In this document: in pieces, positions 38,912 through 51,300 of the stretch | Numbering within the stretch: position 1 is the stretch's first letter | Layout of the letters: every line of letters starts with the position of its first letter | DNA from: Schistosoma mansoni | Taxonomy: Eukaryota > Platyhelminthes > Trematoda > Strigeidida > Schistosomatidae | NCBI RefSeq assembly: GCF_000237925.1 | Contig: NC_031498.1 | Coordinates: 8,582,422 to 8,646,421, forward strand | Reading direction: 5' to 3' | DNA length: 64,000 bases | The notes under the pieces: model-generated | The model's input: the letters and a program-made list of their open reading frames with translations, nothing else | Database searches by the model: none | Told to the model about the DNA's origin: nothing | Made by a program: the position numbers and the translations under genes

Positions 38912-40545
38912 AGATCCTGTTATTGAACTCTCGATGTGAGTAATGGAATTCCACCCTGAGTTTATTAGATCTCTGTTATTAAATCCTCTTTCTCTGGCCC
39001 CACAGATAACTGATACTGGAGAGAGGGAAAAATAGGACATATTGACACTCTCATTGTGTTCAAGATACAGAAACCGGATACGATACAATAAGGGTAAGGG
39101 TTCAGGAGTTTTGCACTCTCATCGTAAGGAAGTTTGTAAAGACTTTTCAATATCTTTGTTCCCAAACGATGAAAACGCTCAAGTATGTCGGCATTCTAAA
39201 TAAGAAATGGACCAGCTACTTAGATACAGTACTCTAGATGTGGTCTTGCTTGGTTTAGGCATAAAATACGGAACGAAAACGTGGGGTATGGCATATTCTT
39301 CCTGTAGCTACTAACCCATGTCTAAATTCAATTGTACAGCAAGTTATCTCACATGTACTATTAGCATGAGCCTTTGATGCACTTGATTGTACATTGAAGT
39401 AATCTCTAACATAATATTATGTCTCCTCTGTTGTGATTTGCAGCCCTACCACTTCTAACACAGATGTACGCTGCAATGACTGGAGAACATTCTTCATCTG
39501 CGATGGGCCACCTTTCTATGATGAAATTATATCGGAACTTAGTTCGCTCATTATCAAGCCTAACTCAGATATTTTATTCCTAAGACATCGAGCGTTTGTG
39601 TTGCACATATTTGAGGTGTTCCGAAAATCACTCTTTCTACCTATACAGGTCTCGGAAGCATCGGCTGATACTCCCAGTTCATAAAATCTATTTCCTAGAC
39701 TACGAGGATATATGAATAAAGCTAATAAAGGGAACGACATATCCGTACAGGTCTTGCTCATATTCGTTTCCATGGTGTGACTACTCGAAAACCCGCTAGG
39801 AAGGGGTTTTCTTTGCCATTTGTTGATGCTTTTCTAGTTCAACTAGTACGGCCTTCGTTTTCATCCTATCTCCTAGAGACATCAGAAGTTACTTGAATAA
39901 CGGTGTTATCTTGACTTCAAGCACTAGTCAACGTAAGGTTTCGTAATCCACCCGACCCTGTGACTACTTTAAGAAGTCTGTTTGGTCGGGGTTCGACCTT
40001 TTCTCTCGTCTTCTCACCTATTCTTATCAATTTATTGATCTGAACTCTTGTAGAGTTATCAAGTATGATGCTACAAATAAATGCTCTGTTCTTTTCAAAA
40101 TTAAGAGCGTGACTAATTATCGGATGAAGGAAATTCGACACAAGCAAATTACTTACGATAATATCCGATTATATCAGTTTTTCGCCTAACACATCAGAGT
40201 TAAGTCTAGTCTTACTTTTGGACATTTGTAGAGTGTTCTGTGACTGAAAATGAAAATCTACCAAACAATTATCAACCAGAAAGACGCTGTTTGTGGCTTT
40301 TTCCCCTTTGTCTAACCAGTGTCACTCACTACCCGTCACTCAGGACAGACCCATAGGAGGTGCTTGAGAGTGACGACTTTATCTGGGTCTTTAAACACTA
40401 CTTTAAAATCGTGACCGATGATGCCCAGCTGTATTTCATTTTTTGTTTATTTCAAAGGTAATTCTTCTTTTTCATGTTTTGCTGTCAGGTATTCAACTCA
40501 TCTCTCAACAACACATTCCATCCCAACACGTTTTTCGTGGATTGG
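38912..40545. other. Intergenic DNA with an unassigned open frame
   Basis: A plus-strand frame at 39433-39684 (83 codons, starts MICSPTTSNTDVRCNDW) follows an AG acceptor-like site, but I recognise no domain and see no partner exons. It could be part of a repeat. Confidence 0.25.
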
Positions 40546-40548
40546 TTA

Positions 40549-40765
40549 AAGTTAGACATTAATACCATCGGATGCCGGCCCAGTGATCAATCGGTTAACT
40601 GCTCTGGCGCGAGACTGGTAGGTCCTGGGTTCGAATCTCGCAAGGCGGAATCGTGGATGCGCACTGCTGAGGAGTCCCACAATGGGACGAAACGGTCGTC
40701 CAGTGCTTCCAGGTTTTCCATGGTGGTCTGGCTTCAATTGACTCATGATCTCAACTATTAAAATT
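40549..40765 (+). mobile_element. Smalpha-type hammerhead SINE
   Basis: tRNA-derived head with an A-box-like region at about 40586-40610 and the B box GGTTCGAATCT at 40629-40639 (RNA polymerase III promoter type), then the ribozyme, then the family's 3' part (GGTGGTCTGGCTTCAATTGACTCATG). It is the best-kept ribozyme in the window. Confidence 0.85.
40654..40711 (+). ncRNA. Hammerhead ribozyme with all core bases intact
   Basis: Stem I inner GCACTG (40661-40666) pairs with CAGTGC (40701-40706); outer TGGA/TCCA pairs across an internal loop. Core CTGAGGA 40667-40673 (position 7 is free in the consensus), stem II GTCCC/GGGAC (40674-40678, 40684-40688) with loop ACAAT, GAAA 40689-40692, stem III the near self-complementary ACGGTCGT, cleavage after C at 40700. 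This is the type I fold known from schistosome Smalpha RNA. Confidence 0.8.
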
Positions 40766-40769
40766 TTCA

Positions 40770-42922
40770 CTTTAGCAAATTACTGAGCTGATTGTGATAA
40801 TCACTAATGAACTAGTTTACAATACTGGATAATTAGTCCTAGAATAATTCAATCAAGATTATAAAAAGGTAAAAACACTCAATATCTACAGCGCCGGCAT
40901 AAGAAGTTAGATGATATCTAACCTATGTGATTACATGTTAAATTCATATCATCAACCTCCCTACTCTGCTCGATATTTCGGATCAGGGTTTCCCGTTTTT
41001 CAGGAATCTTTGAACGATGGATGAATTGTTACCTTTGAAATATGATATTCAACATATGGTAGAAGATATTCATGATATGACCATGCCTGCAGCTCTGCTC
41101 TATATAGTCTAAATGGTATTGACGCAGTGACCTTAATTGTCCTTCAACATTTTTCTTTAACCACTCAACATCTTGTAGAAAATACCTTGAGTTTAGATAT
41201 ATCTGTGTTACTAGAATTCTGTGTTGTGTCTCTTTGATTATTGTTCACTATTTGCCTTTTTTGTAGCTCATTTAAATAAATGGACCTCAATAATTTTGCT
41301 TCCAGAGATAGCTACGTTAATTTACATTTGGGATATGGATTGAAATTTTAACGACGCAGTCCGTTCGTTCAGCCCCGAACCTTGAGATTATACTGTCAAT
41401 AAATGAATCTACGTGAAATTACTCCTCGCAACGGAAGGCCGTAAAACTTTGTATGGGTAATTAGGGTATTACTTATGTGGAATAAAAACTGGATCACTGT
41501 TTGATATACCATGTCGAGGTAAGAAAGCAAAATACCTAACAAACGAAAGAGTTCATATATAGCAACAGTGATAGGTTATCGCTTTTCCACAAATTCACAA
41601 AGTACTGGGAGAAATACTGATCTCTCATATATTTGGATGTCAATATGAACTTATTGTAATTAGATATAAAAGAGAGAACAAAAAGTGAGACTCTTTGATA
41701 GAGAGAAATGTCGCTTCGCCTAGTTAAGTAAAAATTCAAGAATAATGGCATGAAATCTATCAGCTGTCATAAAGCAGCAGCTTACATATAACTTATTTTA
41801 CTCAAGGCGTCGTCATATTCATGTAATTCATCTAAAATAATTCTTTCTGATAAGACATGTTATATTTATATTCTCAAACTTGAAATCAAGTTAAAACTGG
41901 TTTCTAGCTCTTTCATCAGTATCAACAAGACTTTCAGTAGGTCAATTTTGATCAAAAATCAGGTTCTTTAAGTTCAAGAACACCATATGCCTGGTGAAAA
42001 TGTGTTTTGAGTAACTAAATACAGAGAATAGACCCCTATCTTAGAGGGAAGACCGAAAACTGTGAAGGATTCGTCTCTGGGAAAATTCAACAACTTTGGT
42101 GTAAACGTCGGACAGATCTAAAGCTAATGGGGTCTGATATGCGGTGGATTTTATCTGAATCGTCGGCGAAGAAATCTTTCAAGTAGGCGTAAGGTAGACC
42201 AGCCCAGTACCAAGTATTCTTCCCGAAAAACCGAAAACAAGGTTAAGAGTGAAAACACCCCTCAATTCGTAGTTCCAGACTAAATCACGCCACAGTCAGA
42301 GGCAAAGCAAACTTGGTCTTGATAAAAATACGAGGAACTAAATGTTGTCAGCTAGCTAGTACTTAAGCGATCGAGCCTGTGACGGTTAAGTGGAACCATG
42401 TAGTAACCCTTAAAAAACATTTTGTCCTGATAACAAGCCGCATCCCTAACTGTCGCTCAGAGTGTCAACAGAACTACAGTATTTACACGACTGTTTCATC
42501 TGGCTGCCCTAAAGTCCTATTCTTTGACTTTGGCATCCCCATTTTGGTCAATCTGACCGTAGTGAGCATTGTGCTTACTGTGTTTGAAGTTTGTGACTAA
42601 AACTGAAAATTGGTGAAATACCAAACGATGGGATTGATGCTGCTTATCATTATAACCGTTATTATTAATATCCAGATGTCTCGTAACTGAGCCCAGAAAC
42701 GACTTGGTTCCTTTGATAGCTCGTAAATCAGAAGGCTTTATTAATCCAGATCAAGTATATTTATTGGCGATCTCGTGGTATCGAAATAATACCGAGACGT
42801 GCCAAAGAGTACAGGCAAAATGAGCAGTGAGTGAGCAAGTTCGAACCAAACAAGGCGGAGAGCGAAACAAGAAGTGAAACTGATACAGTTAAACAAATAC
42901 AGTAAAACAATCTCTGGTACAA
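40770..42922. other. Intergenic DNA, nothing firmly recognised
   Basis: A plus-strand frame at 42379-42600 (73 codons) and its upstream sequence from 42000 show no known domain. They may belong to the LINE whose 3' end starts at 42935. Confidence 0.3.
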
Positions 42923-42934
42923 TTGGTTACAATA

Positions 42935-43330
42935 ATAATAATTGTTCCCGTTATTCCAATCGTGTTCTTATCGAGACTGGCCGGTCACCACAGGGGTAAC
43001 ACCCAGAAACTGGAGAACCAACATAGCAGAACAGACTGTAGACACAACTTCTACTCCTTAAGAGTTGTCAGATGTTGGAATTCGCTGCCGATCGAGCTAG
43101 TTCAAGCGACTTCTCAGGAGTCCTCTAGGAGGAAACTTGACCTATTCTTAAGGACTAAGGATAACATATTTTTATGATTTACCAATTTCTTTTTTTCCTA
43201 TTATCGTTAATATACCTAGTTTCCTGCTTGAAAGTATTGTTGATCCAATGCTACTAGACACGGAAGCCCGTTAAGCTAAAGCTTCTTTTATTCTGTCCAC
43301 AACCACTTGACCCATTTAGATGATCAATGA
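42935..43330 (+). mobile_element. CR1-clade LINE 3' end
   Basis: Encodes the polymerase C-terminus RGNTQKLENQHSRTDCRHNF, FYSLRVVRCWNSLPIELVQA and a KLDLFLRTKDNIFL tail, followed by the CR1 3' UTR shared with 6260-6480 and 38226-38385. Confidence 0.75.
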
Positions 43331-44529
43331 TGATTTAAAGATGGGGTCGTGTCAGAGGGAAGTTAAAAATGTCAAGGTTATCAGTACCTGTGCGTGGGTT
43401 TGATAGGTCACATATTATGTAGTCACCAGATTACTCTTTCATTATCATTTGTATGCCTAAAATAACCCGGTAATCTTTACATTCAAAAAATATGGTGAAT
43501 GATGTATCAAACAAGGATATATGTGACAAGGCTGTTTCATAGTCGATTGCGAACGTCCTTAGATAAAAAATTAAGCTTACCAAACTCAAATAAACAAAGT
43601 TTGCTAACTAGTTGTTTTTCTGTGGAGACTCATTAAACTAAAGTGAAACTCAGACCTAGTTTGGCGTGTATTTAGCCGAAAAGTAGACAACTAAGCGAAA
43701 TTTAAACAGCGACGTAAAGGGAAAAATCCTCATTATTTCCCTCTGACAGGCGAAAAAGCAGATATTTAGGTGCGTTTCTCCATCATTTTACAGAGTATTT
43801 TCACCTTTATGCGCCTTTATTTGCCCTTTATTGGTTACTTGCAAAGTTAACCATTAGTTGCTCATTCTTCACTATAGTTATCAACTTCTCAATGATATCA
43901 CCCTCGAATGACATCGTGCACAGTACAAACTATGCTGTTCAAAGCCTGACATATTTGTCACGTAAGTGTTGATTGTAAACCTGAAACCCATTTTAATATA
44001 TTCAAAAGCAGTTTCATACTTTTTGTAGTAAAATAACTGCCCAGTCTCCTGATTCTGAGGGTATTTGGGGAAAGCTGTATTAGGAGTTTTTGGGGGATGC
44101 GACGGAAACTCCTAAATTTCCCCCAGCTTTGGATTTTGCCCTATGTTTAAAGGTGTTTTGGGGAAGTCCACGAGACTAGGGAAACTTAGGGTTTTCACCA
44201 ATATCAGAAGTATGTTTCTGACGTTCAGTTCGTCTTTTCCCCATAATTAGTTTGTGCGTGATTCACGACACAAGACTTCATATTCCAAAATGCCTACCAC
44301 TAAAATCACCATTCGTTATATGCTGTTGGATTCCAGGTTTGCGTACTTCATCAATCTTAATGCTGACTAGGACTAATGGCTGAGACTAGTTCTTGCATCA
44401 TGTTAGAATGAAGTTCAGTAAGTGGTACATAGCGAGATAGCTGAAAAGATTTGATACACTTGATTGTGCAATTTACCCATCTTCATTTATTGGTAATGTC
44501 CTACTTTGTGATCCATTCTTCTTGAACTC
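43331..44529. other. Intergenic DNA, nothing recognised
   Basis: No supported gene. A stretch rich in runs of G and C at 44035-44200 could be a diverged repeat. Confidence 0.35.
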
Positions 44530-45010
44530 CAAATGCTCTGGTACGCCCGAGATTCAGCTCTCACACGGCCACGCGTATACATCCACTGCCAGAGAAGTCC
44601 TACTCACTGCCTTCCTGCGGCATCACTGTTGTTTACAAAACTGAGAGGATTAAAAGCGAATGTCCGGCGCTTTAACCGGGTTGGTGGACACAGGATCCAC
44701 GTAGGGGAGTTGGCAAACCCTGATTCCGAAGCAGTGGTGTACATGGGCTCCAGTATCCGGAGGGAACAAATGGCGTGTAAACCAATTGTTGGTCACCAGC
44801 TACCATAGTACTGCATCTCCTTACGTTGCTCCTCTTCCTTGTGGGTCAGACCTTTAGGTCAAAGGCTTCGGGCGTGGCCCACCTAAGAAAACCGCCTGCT
44901 TCGGTCTGGGCACCCGGGCAGTATCACAGCCCTCACACAAATCGAATGATTTATGTGGCGCATATCTATTTGGTGCCTTCTTGTACCTATGTTTATATGT
45001 TTAAATAATA
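44530..45010 (+). repeat. 470-bp dispersed retroposon copy
   Basis: Matches 19395-19880 along its length (for example TTTAACCGGGTTGGTGGACAC and GGGCACCCGGGCAGTATCAC) and ends in an AATAATAAT-type tail. It lies 350 bp upstream of the COQ2 start codon. Confidence 0.75.
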
Positions 45011-45356
45011 ATAATAACCCCTTGTTATACCGAAAGCTTTGTGCTACAGTCAAAATAATGGAGATTCGTAGCTCAGGCGGATAATTTTGATGTACTATAC
45101 TAAGAAAGTAGCCACTTTAATGTGCTTATCACGCGAATTTTTTAACTAGTCGATTTAAACTGTTGTATGATCATCTACTTTTTCAATTCTGTGTAGGTTT
45201 CAGTCTCTTATTCTATATTGTGAAGTCCATTCATAGTATAGTCTCATCCTTCAGCTACTTGAACAATTTTGGGTCATCCATTTGAAGGTTCAGTTCCCGG
45301 TTCAATACAGCATGCCTCAATAGATTACATTAAACTTTATCGTTAGATCAGACAAG

Positions 45357-48300
45357 ATGTTACGTAGTTTCTCGCGGTTTGGATCTGATAGATGTACTCG
45401 TTTTCTCTACACGTCTTGTTATGTCAATACACCTAAAATTCAACCAAGCAAATCCTCACAGTTACTGAATTCATATTTTGAACTTGGACGATTCGCTAGA
45501 CCAACAGGCACGTGGCTGTTATACCTTCCTTGTACGTGGAGCATTGCTCTAGCTGCACCACCGGGTCACTTACCAGATATTTATATGCTAACCCTATTCG
45601 GCGTAGGCTCCATTTTGATGCGAAGTGCGGGTTGCACAATAAATGATATGTGGGATAAAAAATATGACATGCTTGTCAAACGCACAAAGGATCGTCCACT
45701 AGCTTCAGGTTCATTAACCTTTCCTCAGGCGTTATTGTTTCTTGCTGTTCAGCTAGCGACTTCGCTTGTAATATTATTGCAATTGAACTGGTACAGGTTG
45801 GTTTGAATTGTTTTTTAGTTATTTCTTGAAGTGTATTTCTTGGTATCCTGTCATTGGTTCCTGTCATCACGTATCCTTTGTTCAAACGTGTTACCTACTG
45901 GCCGCAGCTTGTACTTGGTAAGTATCAGTGTAGCATTTTCTAACCTAGGTTCATTGCTATGTGGTTTTACAGGCTTTACATTGAACTGGGGTGTTTGGCT
46001 TGGGTATTCTGCTATAAATGGTTTTTGCCTTTTCTCCGTGTGCACTCCCTTGTATTTAGCTGCAGTGTTTTGGACATGCACGTACGATACCATATATTCT
46101 CATCAAGTGAGGATGTTTTGCATATGTCTTCAATCTTTTTCGCGCTAATAGTTCCTGCATTTTAAGAATATTCATGTGGTGTTGACCCATAGTTTTACGA
46201 TTCTGCATACTTAGTTTTGTGTTTTGACTTGCCGCCCAGTAAACCGGTAGCACCTTTTTGTTTTTATGTGAAATTTAAAGACTAGGTTTGTTTGTTCTGT
46301 GTAGGTCTTACATTCAACTGGGGTGCTTTGCTGGGCTATTCTGCTGTCACAGGTTCTGTTAACCCTCTGATTTCAATCCCTCTCTATTTTGGTGGCTTCA
46401 ATTGGACAATTATATACGACACAATTTATGCACATCAGGTTTGTGCTCATAGCTTGCTTTGAAGTTTGCTATTTTATGTTGAATCTATAACGAGGGTTTC
46501 TGTTCTAGGATATCGATGATGACATCCGTATAGGCGTAAAATCAACGGCAATTTTGTTTGGAGAAAAAACAAAGTTATATTTGGGCGCTTTTCATATGGG
46601 AATGACAGCGTGTCTCCTCACTGTTGGAATTAACGCAAATGCTGGTTGTGTATATTACCTCGGGACCTTCCTTACCATGTTTCATGTTGCTCACTTAGTA
46701 AGTTGCTGTTTTCACCTTTATATTTAGATTTCCCTTAGTACTCAATGGTAGTGTGTAGTGTAGAAGCTTGGATATTTGGTTCACAGCCTATAAATCAGTG
46801 GTTTCAACTCACTGGTCATTCCTGACGTTCACAATCCATGTAACGTTTCTCTATGCATCCAGTACATTATTGTGTGCTTGGATGATAAGATTTTTGCCAA
46901 TGTGTGGCTTATTAGCTTAGATGTCTGATATCAAATTATCAAGTGACAGGTTCAAACATCCTTTCCCGTGTTGACTTAGACATTAAGCTAGTATCATTCC
47001 CCTCCAAAATAGGTACAACCATGCTACCGATTTTTGATTTGAACTAGTTTCATTTTTCGGTTTTTACTTGGAACTGTGGTTCAGCCAGTTAAAGATCAGT
47101 TAAGCAGCTGTAAAGTAATCTGAATTAAATACTTTTTGAAGCCTACCTAATACACTCCTATATTTGTCAGACGCCTAAGTGTAACTAATCACCTGAAAAA
47201 GAAACTGAATTAATGAGGATCTTATCGATCTGGGAGCACAAAGGACAACTTCTTAAGGTCAATCACGTAGCATTTTTGTGGAGATGTTTCCACGCTAGCT
47301 CAGTACTTGAAAGGGTTTTATCGTTAAAGACGGAAATCTATTAGGTAAATTGAAGTGTGACACTTTGAGGATCAACCTTTTCTGACCCCTTTCCGTTGTG
47401 ATAAGGTACCATCACCGTAGTTGCTGGTTATTTGAGGGAAACAATTTACTACTGTCACACCTCAGTGCAATCAGCCGTATGACTTCGCCCTTGAATCTTA
47501 ATACGCTGCTTTTAGTCTTACCACTATCCAACCGACCTAAAGGAACAAGTGTTCCAACCAGTACGGCTTGACTAGATTATTACGATGTCCAAGCTTGACT
47601 ATCACATCACGGTAATTTATCAAGTACCTGTTTTTGTACTCATCTTCGAGATACATTGTATTATATGGACCAATGACGTCATCCAGATACCTAAATAAAA
47701 GTAGATAAAACGGAGAACAGAACCCGTGACTTAATCATTGAAATATAAATTCAATGCACCATACATTGAATTCTACCAGTAGAAATTAGATATGAATCGT
47801 TATTGTTTTCAACTCCCTAATCTTTTCGGTCAAATGTCCCACATATTCCAAATTCAAAATAGTTTCTAATCGAAGTGAGGAATAGAGCTGATAATAACCA
47901 TAAAAATAGGAGTATCTTATAAACACCCCAGTGATGCTATATGAAGGTTGTACTGTGATAGTTTGTTACTCTTCTTTTCCATCACAAATAGACAGTCATT
48001 TATAAGTTATACGCAACGTTGAACCTGGCATATATATGCACCTTTTCAAGTTCGCACCCCTATATTAGCATTACGAGATGAATTTGTCAAAGGAAATCCT
48101 AGAGTAGTAGAGATGGTAATAATATTAGTGTTGATAGAAATGTTAAGTATAAAGTGTGATGTGAAAAGAAAATATAGATTGGTGGAATAAAAAAACCTGG
48201 AATCTAAGGTAAAACAAAGAGTGATTGGGCCTGTGTCATTGTCGGTGATCCTAAACAATATCACTCAAGGTCTCTAGCAAATGATTATGATTGCCTTATA

Positions 48301-51300
48301 GATTCCACACAAATAGTTTGAACCTATATGCACGCTCCTATTCAACAGTCACTTTCTTCATGGACTAATTCCACGTCTTGATTTGGCCTCTCCTAATGTT
48401 CTTTAGACCTGCCACACCAGCCATCATCGTGAGTCAAGGTGGGCAATGGAAAGCTTCATTGCAGTCCAAGAAATTCTTCATATTTGATTACTTTAGAACC
48501 TGAAGATATCTTATTTTCAACAAATATCTGATATCTTAGAATCTTAAAGAATACCGAAAAATTATCCGATTTCAATTTGTATCGTTAAACCACTAAATAA
48601 TTGCTGTAGTTGGGCTGATAAAGTTCCTAACCGTCATTCTGTAATGAGGTGCAGTTATGTTGCTATATCAAACCAGTCTTTTATTATCTGAATACCGATT
48701 CTGGTGGTCTTTTTTTCGTTTACAACAAGTATTCTATGTCAGATGAATATTTTCGTACTCTATTCACCTCTGCGTAAGTATTTCATCGATAACTAAGTAT
48801 TTATTAGATTACAGTGTACTCGGATGTTCCTACAAATTTGCTTCGAAATGTCAAGATATTATGTGGTCAATAAACGGATTCTGTCAACCTTTTCACAGTC
48901 GCTCTTGGTTCTTTCCCGAGTTTTTCTCTTGTGGAACTATAAGAACTCAACCGCTTGTTTTCTGAGTAGGGATGAACATAGAGCATTTCTGAATCCTTAA
49001 TAAATAATTCCTTAAGCTTTAAGAATCTACAATGTCGTTTGATTTCTCTACTAGTCAGTGGTTGTATTCCTTAAGTAAGCACACAGAAATATTCTAATCC
49101 AGTCCACTATCTATTGTGTTATTTCTATGACATCCAAGTTGAGATACTTGTTTTTCGTATTTTGGGAAGTAAATGTTTTGTAGAATATGTGCTGTAGTCA
49201 CTAATTCTTTTAAAAAAAATCTCAGCTATTAAATCATATTACAGAATCAATAATAGTCAAACTGATATTACCTACTCAGCTCTCAATGCTGCTAATTTCA
49301 CGAGGAAAAAGTGTTTAGAAATGTCATGGTGTTTGTCGTTTAAAAATGGTCATCAAATAAAAACACCCAAGCTTCATGTTTCGGGCTCCTTTCAACCCTC
49401 TAAACGAGTAGTCACATGCAGTTCTGTTGTATTGTTTTGGCATTATTATACATGATGGGATTTCAAAGGTTTATTTGACGATTAATGAACATGTAACCTT
49501 CCATAAATTTAATCAAGGGAGCACGGTGCTGATTTTTTTACTAGTTCATAATCATGATCTGCTTGGCTAGAAATTGGTATGATTTCAAGCCGCGGATTTA
49601 GCTCATACTCAAGTTACTTTAGTAGGAAAACAAAGTGCATTTAAAGTTGGTTTACCTAATTTTCTGTTAAGCCTTTCAGTTTTCGGTTGCTTTTCAAACA
49701 AGGAGTAGCATTGAGGCTTTATCCTAGTGTCTGTCTGGTTATCCAATATGCTATTATACAAATAATATGTAACTGTAACAAAGTTGGATCTAAAACTACG
49801 TTTGTTTAGTTAGTAGAATAATTTTTAAACCATTATAACTTTTATATAGTTGAGATTGTAAGGATGGCCCGTCAGTAGACTCTTGGAAGCCCTAAGAAGC
49901 CCAGGAAGAGCCGCAGACATTCCATCCAATCAGGGCTAGGGGAATGTTCTAGAAATGCCAACGTGGAGCTTCTCCATTGGATGGATTAGTTTGATACCTA
50001 TGTGCTTATTGGTTGACCTAAATGATAATTTACTTTCAGCCAAAAACTATAAATACACGAGATTTCTGTGCTATATTTTGACACTGTTCGGGGCAATAAA
50101 CTTCCTGCTTACCAGTCTTTGTCTTCTCTCTTTTGCGACGTTTGCGGGTTCTATCGTTCAAGTAGTCAAGTAGTTCGCGGCATATTAAGAATCAAGGCTC
50201 TAGATATAACAACTGGCGACGGGTTAATTTATCAAGATGTCTATTACCTTTGACCAATTTGAAGCTTTTCTAGAGCGCCATGAAAAACGGCTTGAACAAT
50301 TCCAGATGCGCATACTCGAAAAACTAACCCAGCAGATGAACCTCAATAAGAATGGACTTACAGATGTTTCTGCCAAATCGCATGCTGATTGTATCATTGA
50401 TTCCATTCACGAATTTCATTTTGATGGTGTTGCTGGTGTAACATTCGAATCTTGGTACAAGAAATATGAAGATGTATTTAATGTCGACCTAGAAACTTTT
50501 GATGATGCCGCCAAGGTCAGGGTGCTACTACGAAAGCTGGGTACCATTGAACATGAACGATATACTAATTACATTCTGCCCAAGAACCCAAGAGACATTT
50601 CATTCGAAGAAACAGTTAAAATTTTGTCGCAAATTTTCGGTGAACAGTCTTCCTTGTTCAATATTCGATATCAGTGCTTGAAAATAGTAAAAGCCGGCAA
50701 TGATGACTGGGTGCAACATGCTAGCATAATAAATCGCGAATGTGAGCGCTTTAAACTATCAGCAATGACAGAAGACCAATTCAAATGTCTTGTTTTCGTA
50801 TGCAGCTTACAATCTTCAGAAGACGCCGACATTAGAACCAGAATTCTAAGCAAAATTGAACAGTGCCCAAATATCACCCTTCAAGAGGTGACTACTGAAT
50901 GTCAGCATCTGGTGAACTTGAAGCATGACACTTCAATGGTAGAAAATAATGGTCGACTACCTTATGTACAGGCAGTAAGTGGGAAGCAAAAGCAGAACAC
51001 AACCATTAAGAAGCCTCCATCCGCATGTTGGTTTTGCGGAGAGCTGCATTACAAAAGGTTCTGCCCATACAAAAACTACCGGTGCACTAGATGTCAGCTC
51101 AAAGGACATAAAGAAACATGTTGTAAGAAGAAGATGCACCGTCGCTCATCGAGTGTTCATTACCGAAGACGTAAAAACTGTTCATCAACCAATAGAATAA
51201 TGGTAGCACATACCAGCACAGAACATAATCGAAGAAAATATGTGACCTTAGAGATTAATGGACGCCGTGCCCGTCTACAGCTTGACACTGCTTCAGATAT

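Noticed and set aside
39433-39684. 83-codon frame as a host exon
   Set aside because: No domain, no partner exons and no donor site were found, and the surroundings are repeat-rich.
40586-40645. tRNA gene
   Set aside because: The A and B boxes belong to the SINE head; there is no cloverleaf with a good acceptor stem, and the same sequence recurs in other SINE copies.
45831-46148. 105-codon frame covering COQ2 exons 2 and 3a
   Set aside because: It is the wrong frame through exon 2; the COQ2 frame needs the 35-bp and 55-bp introns removed.
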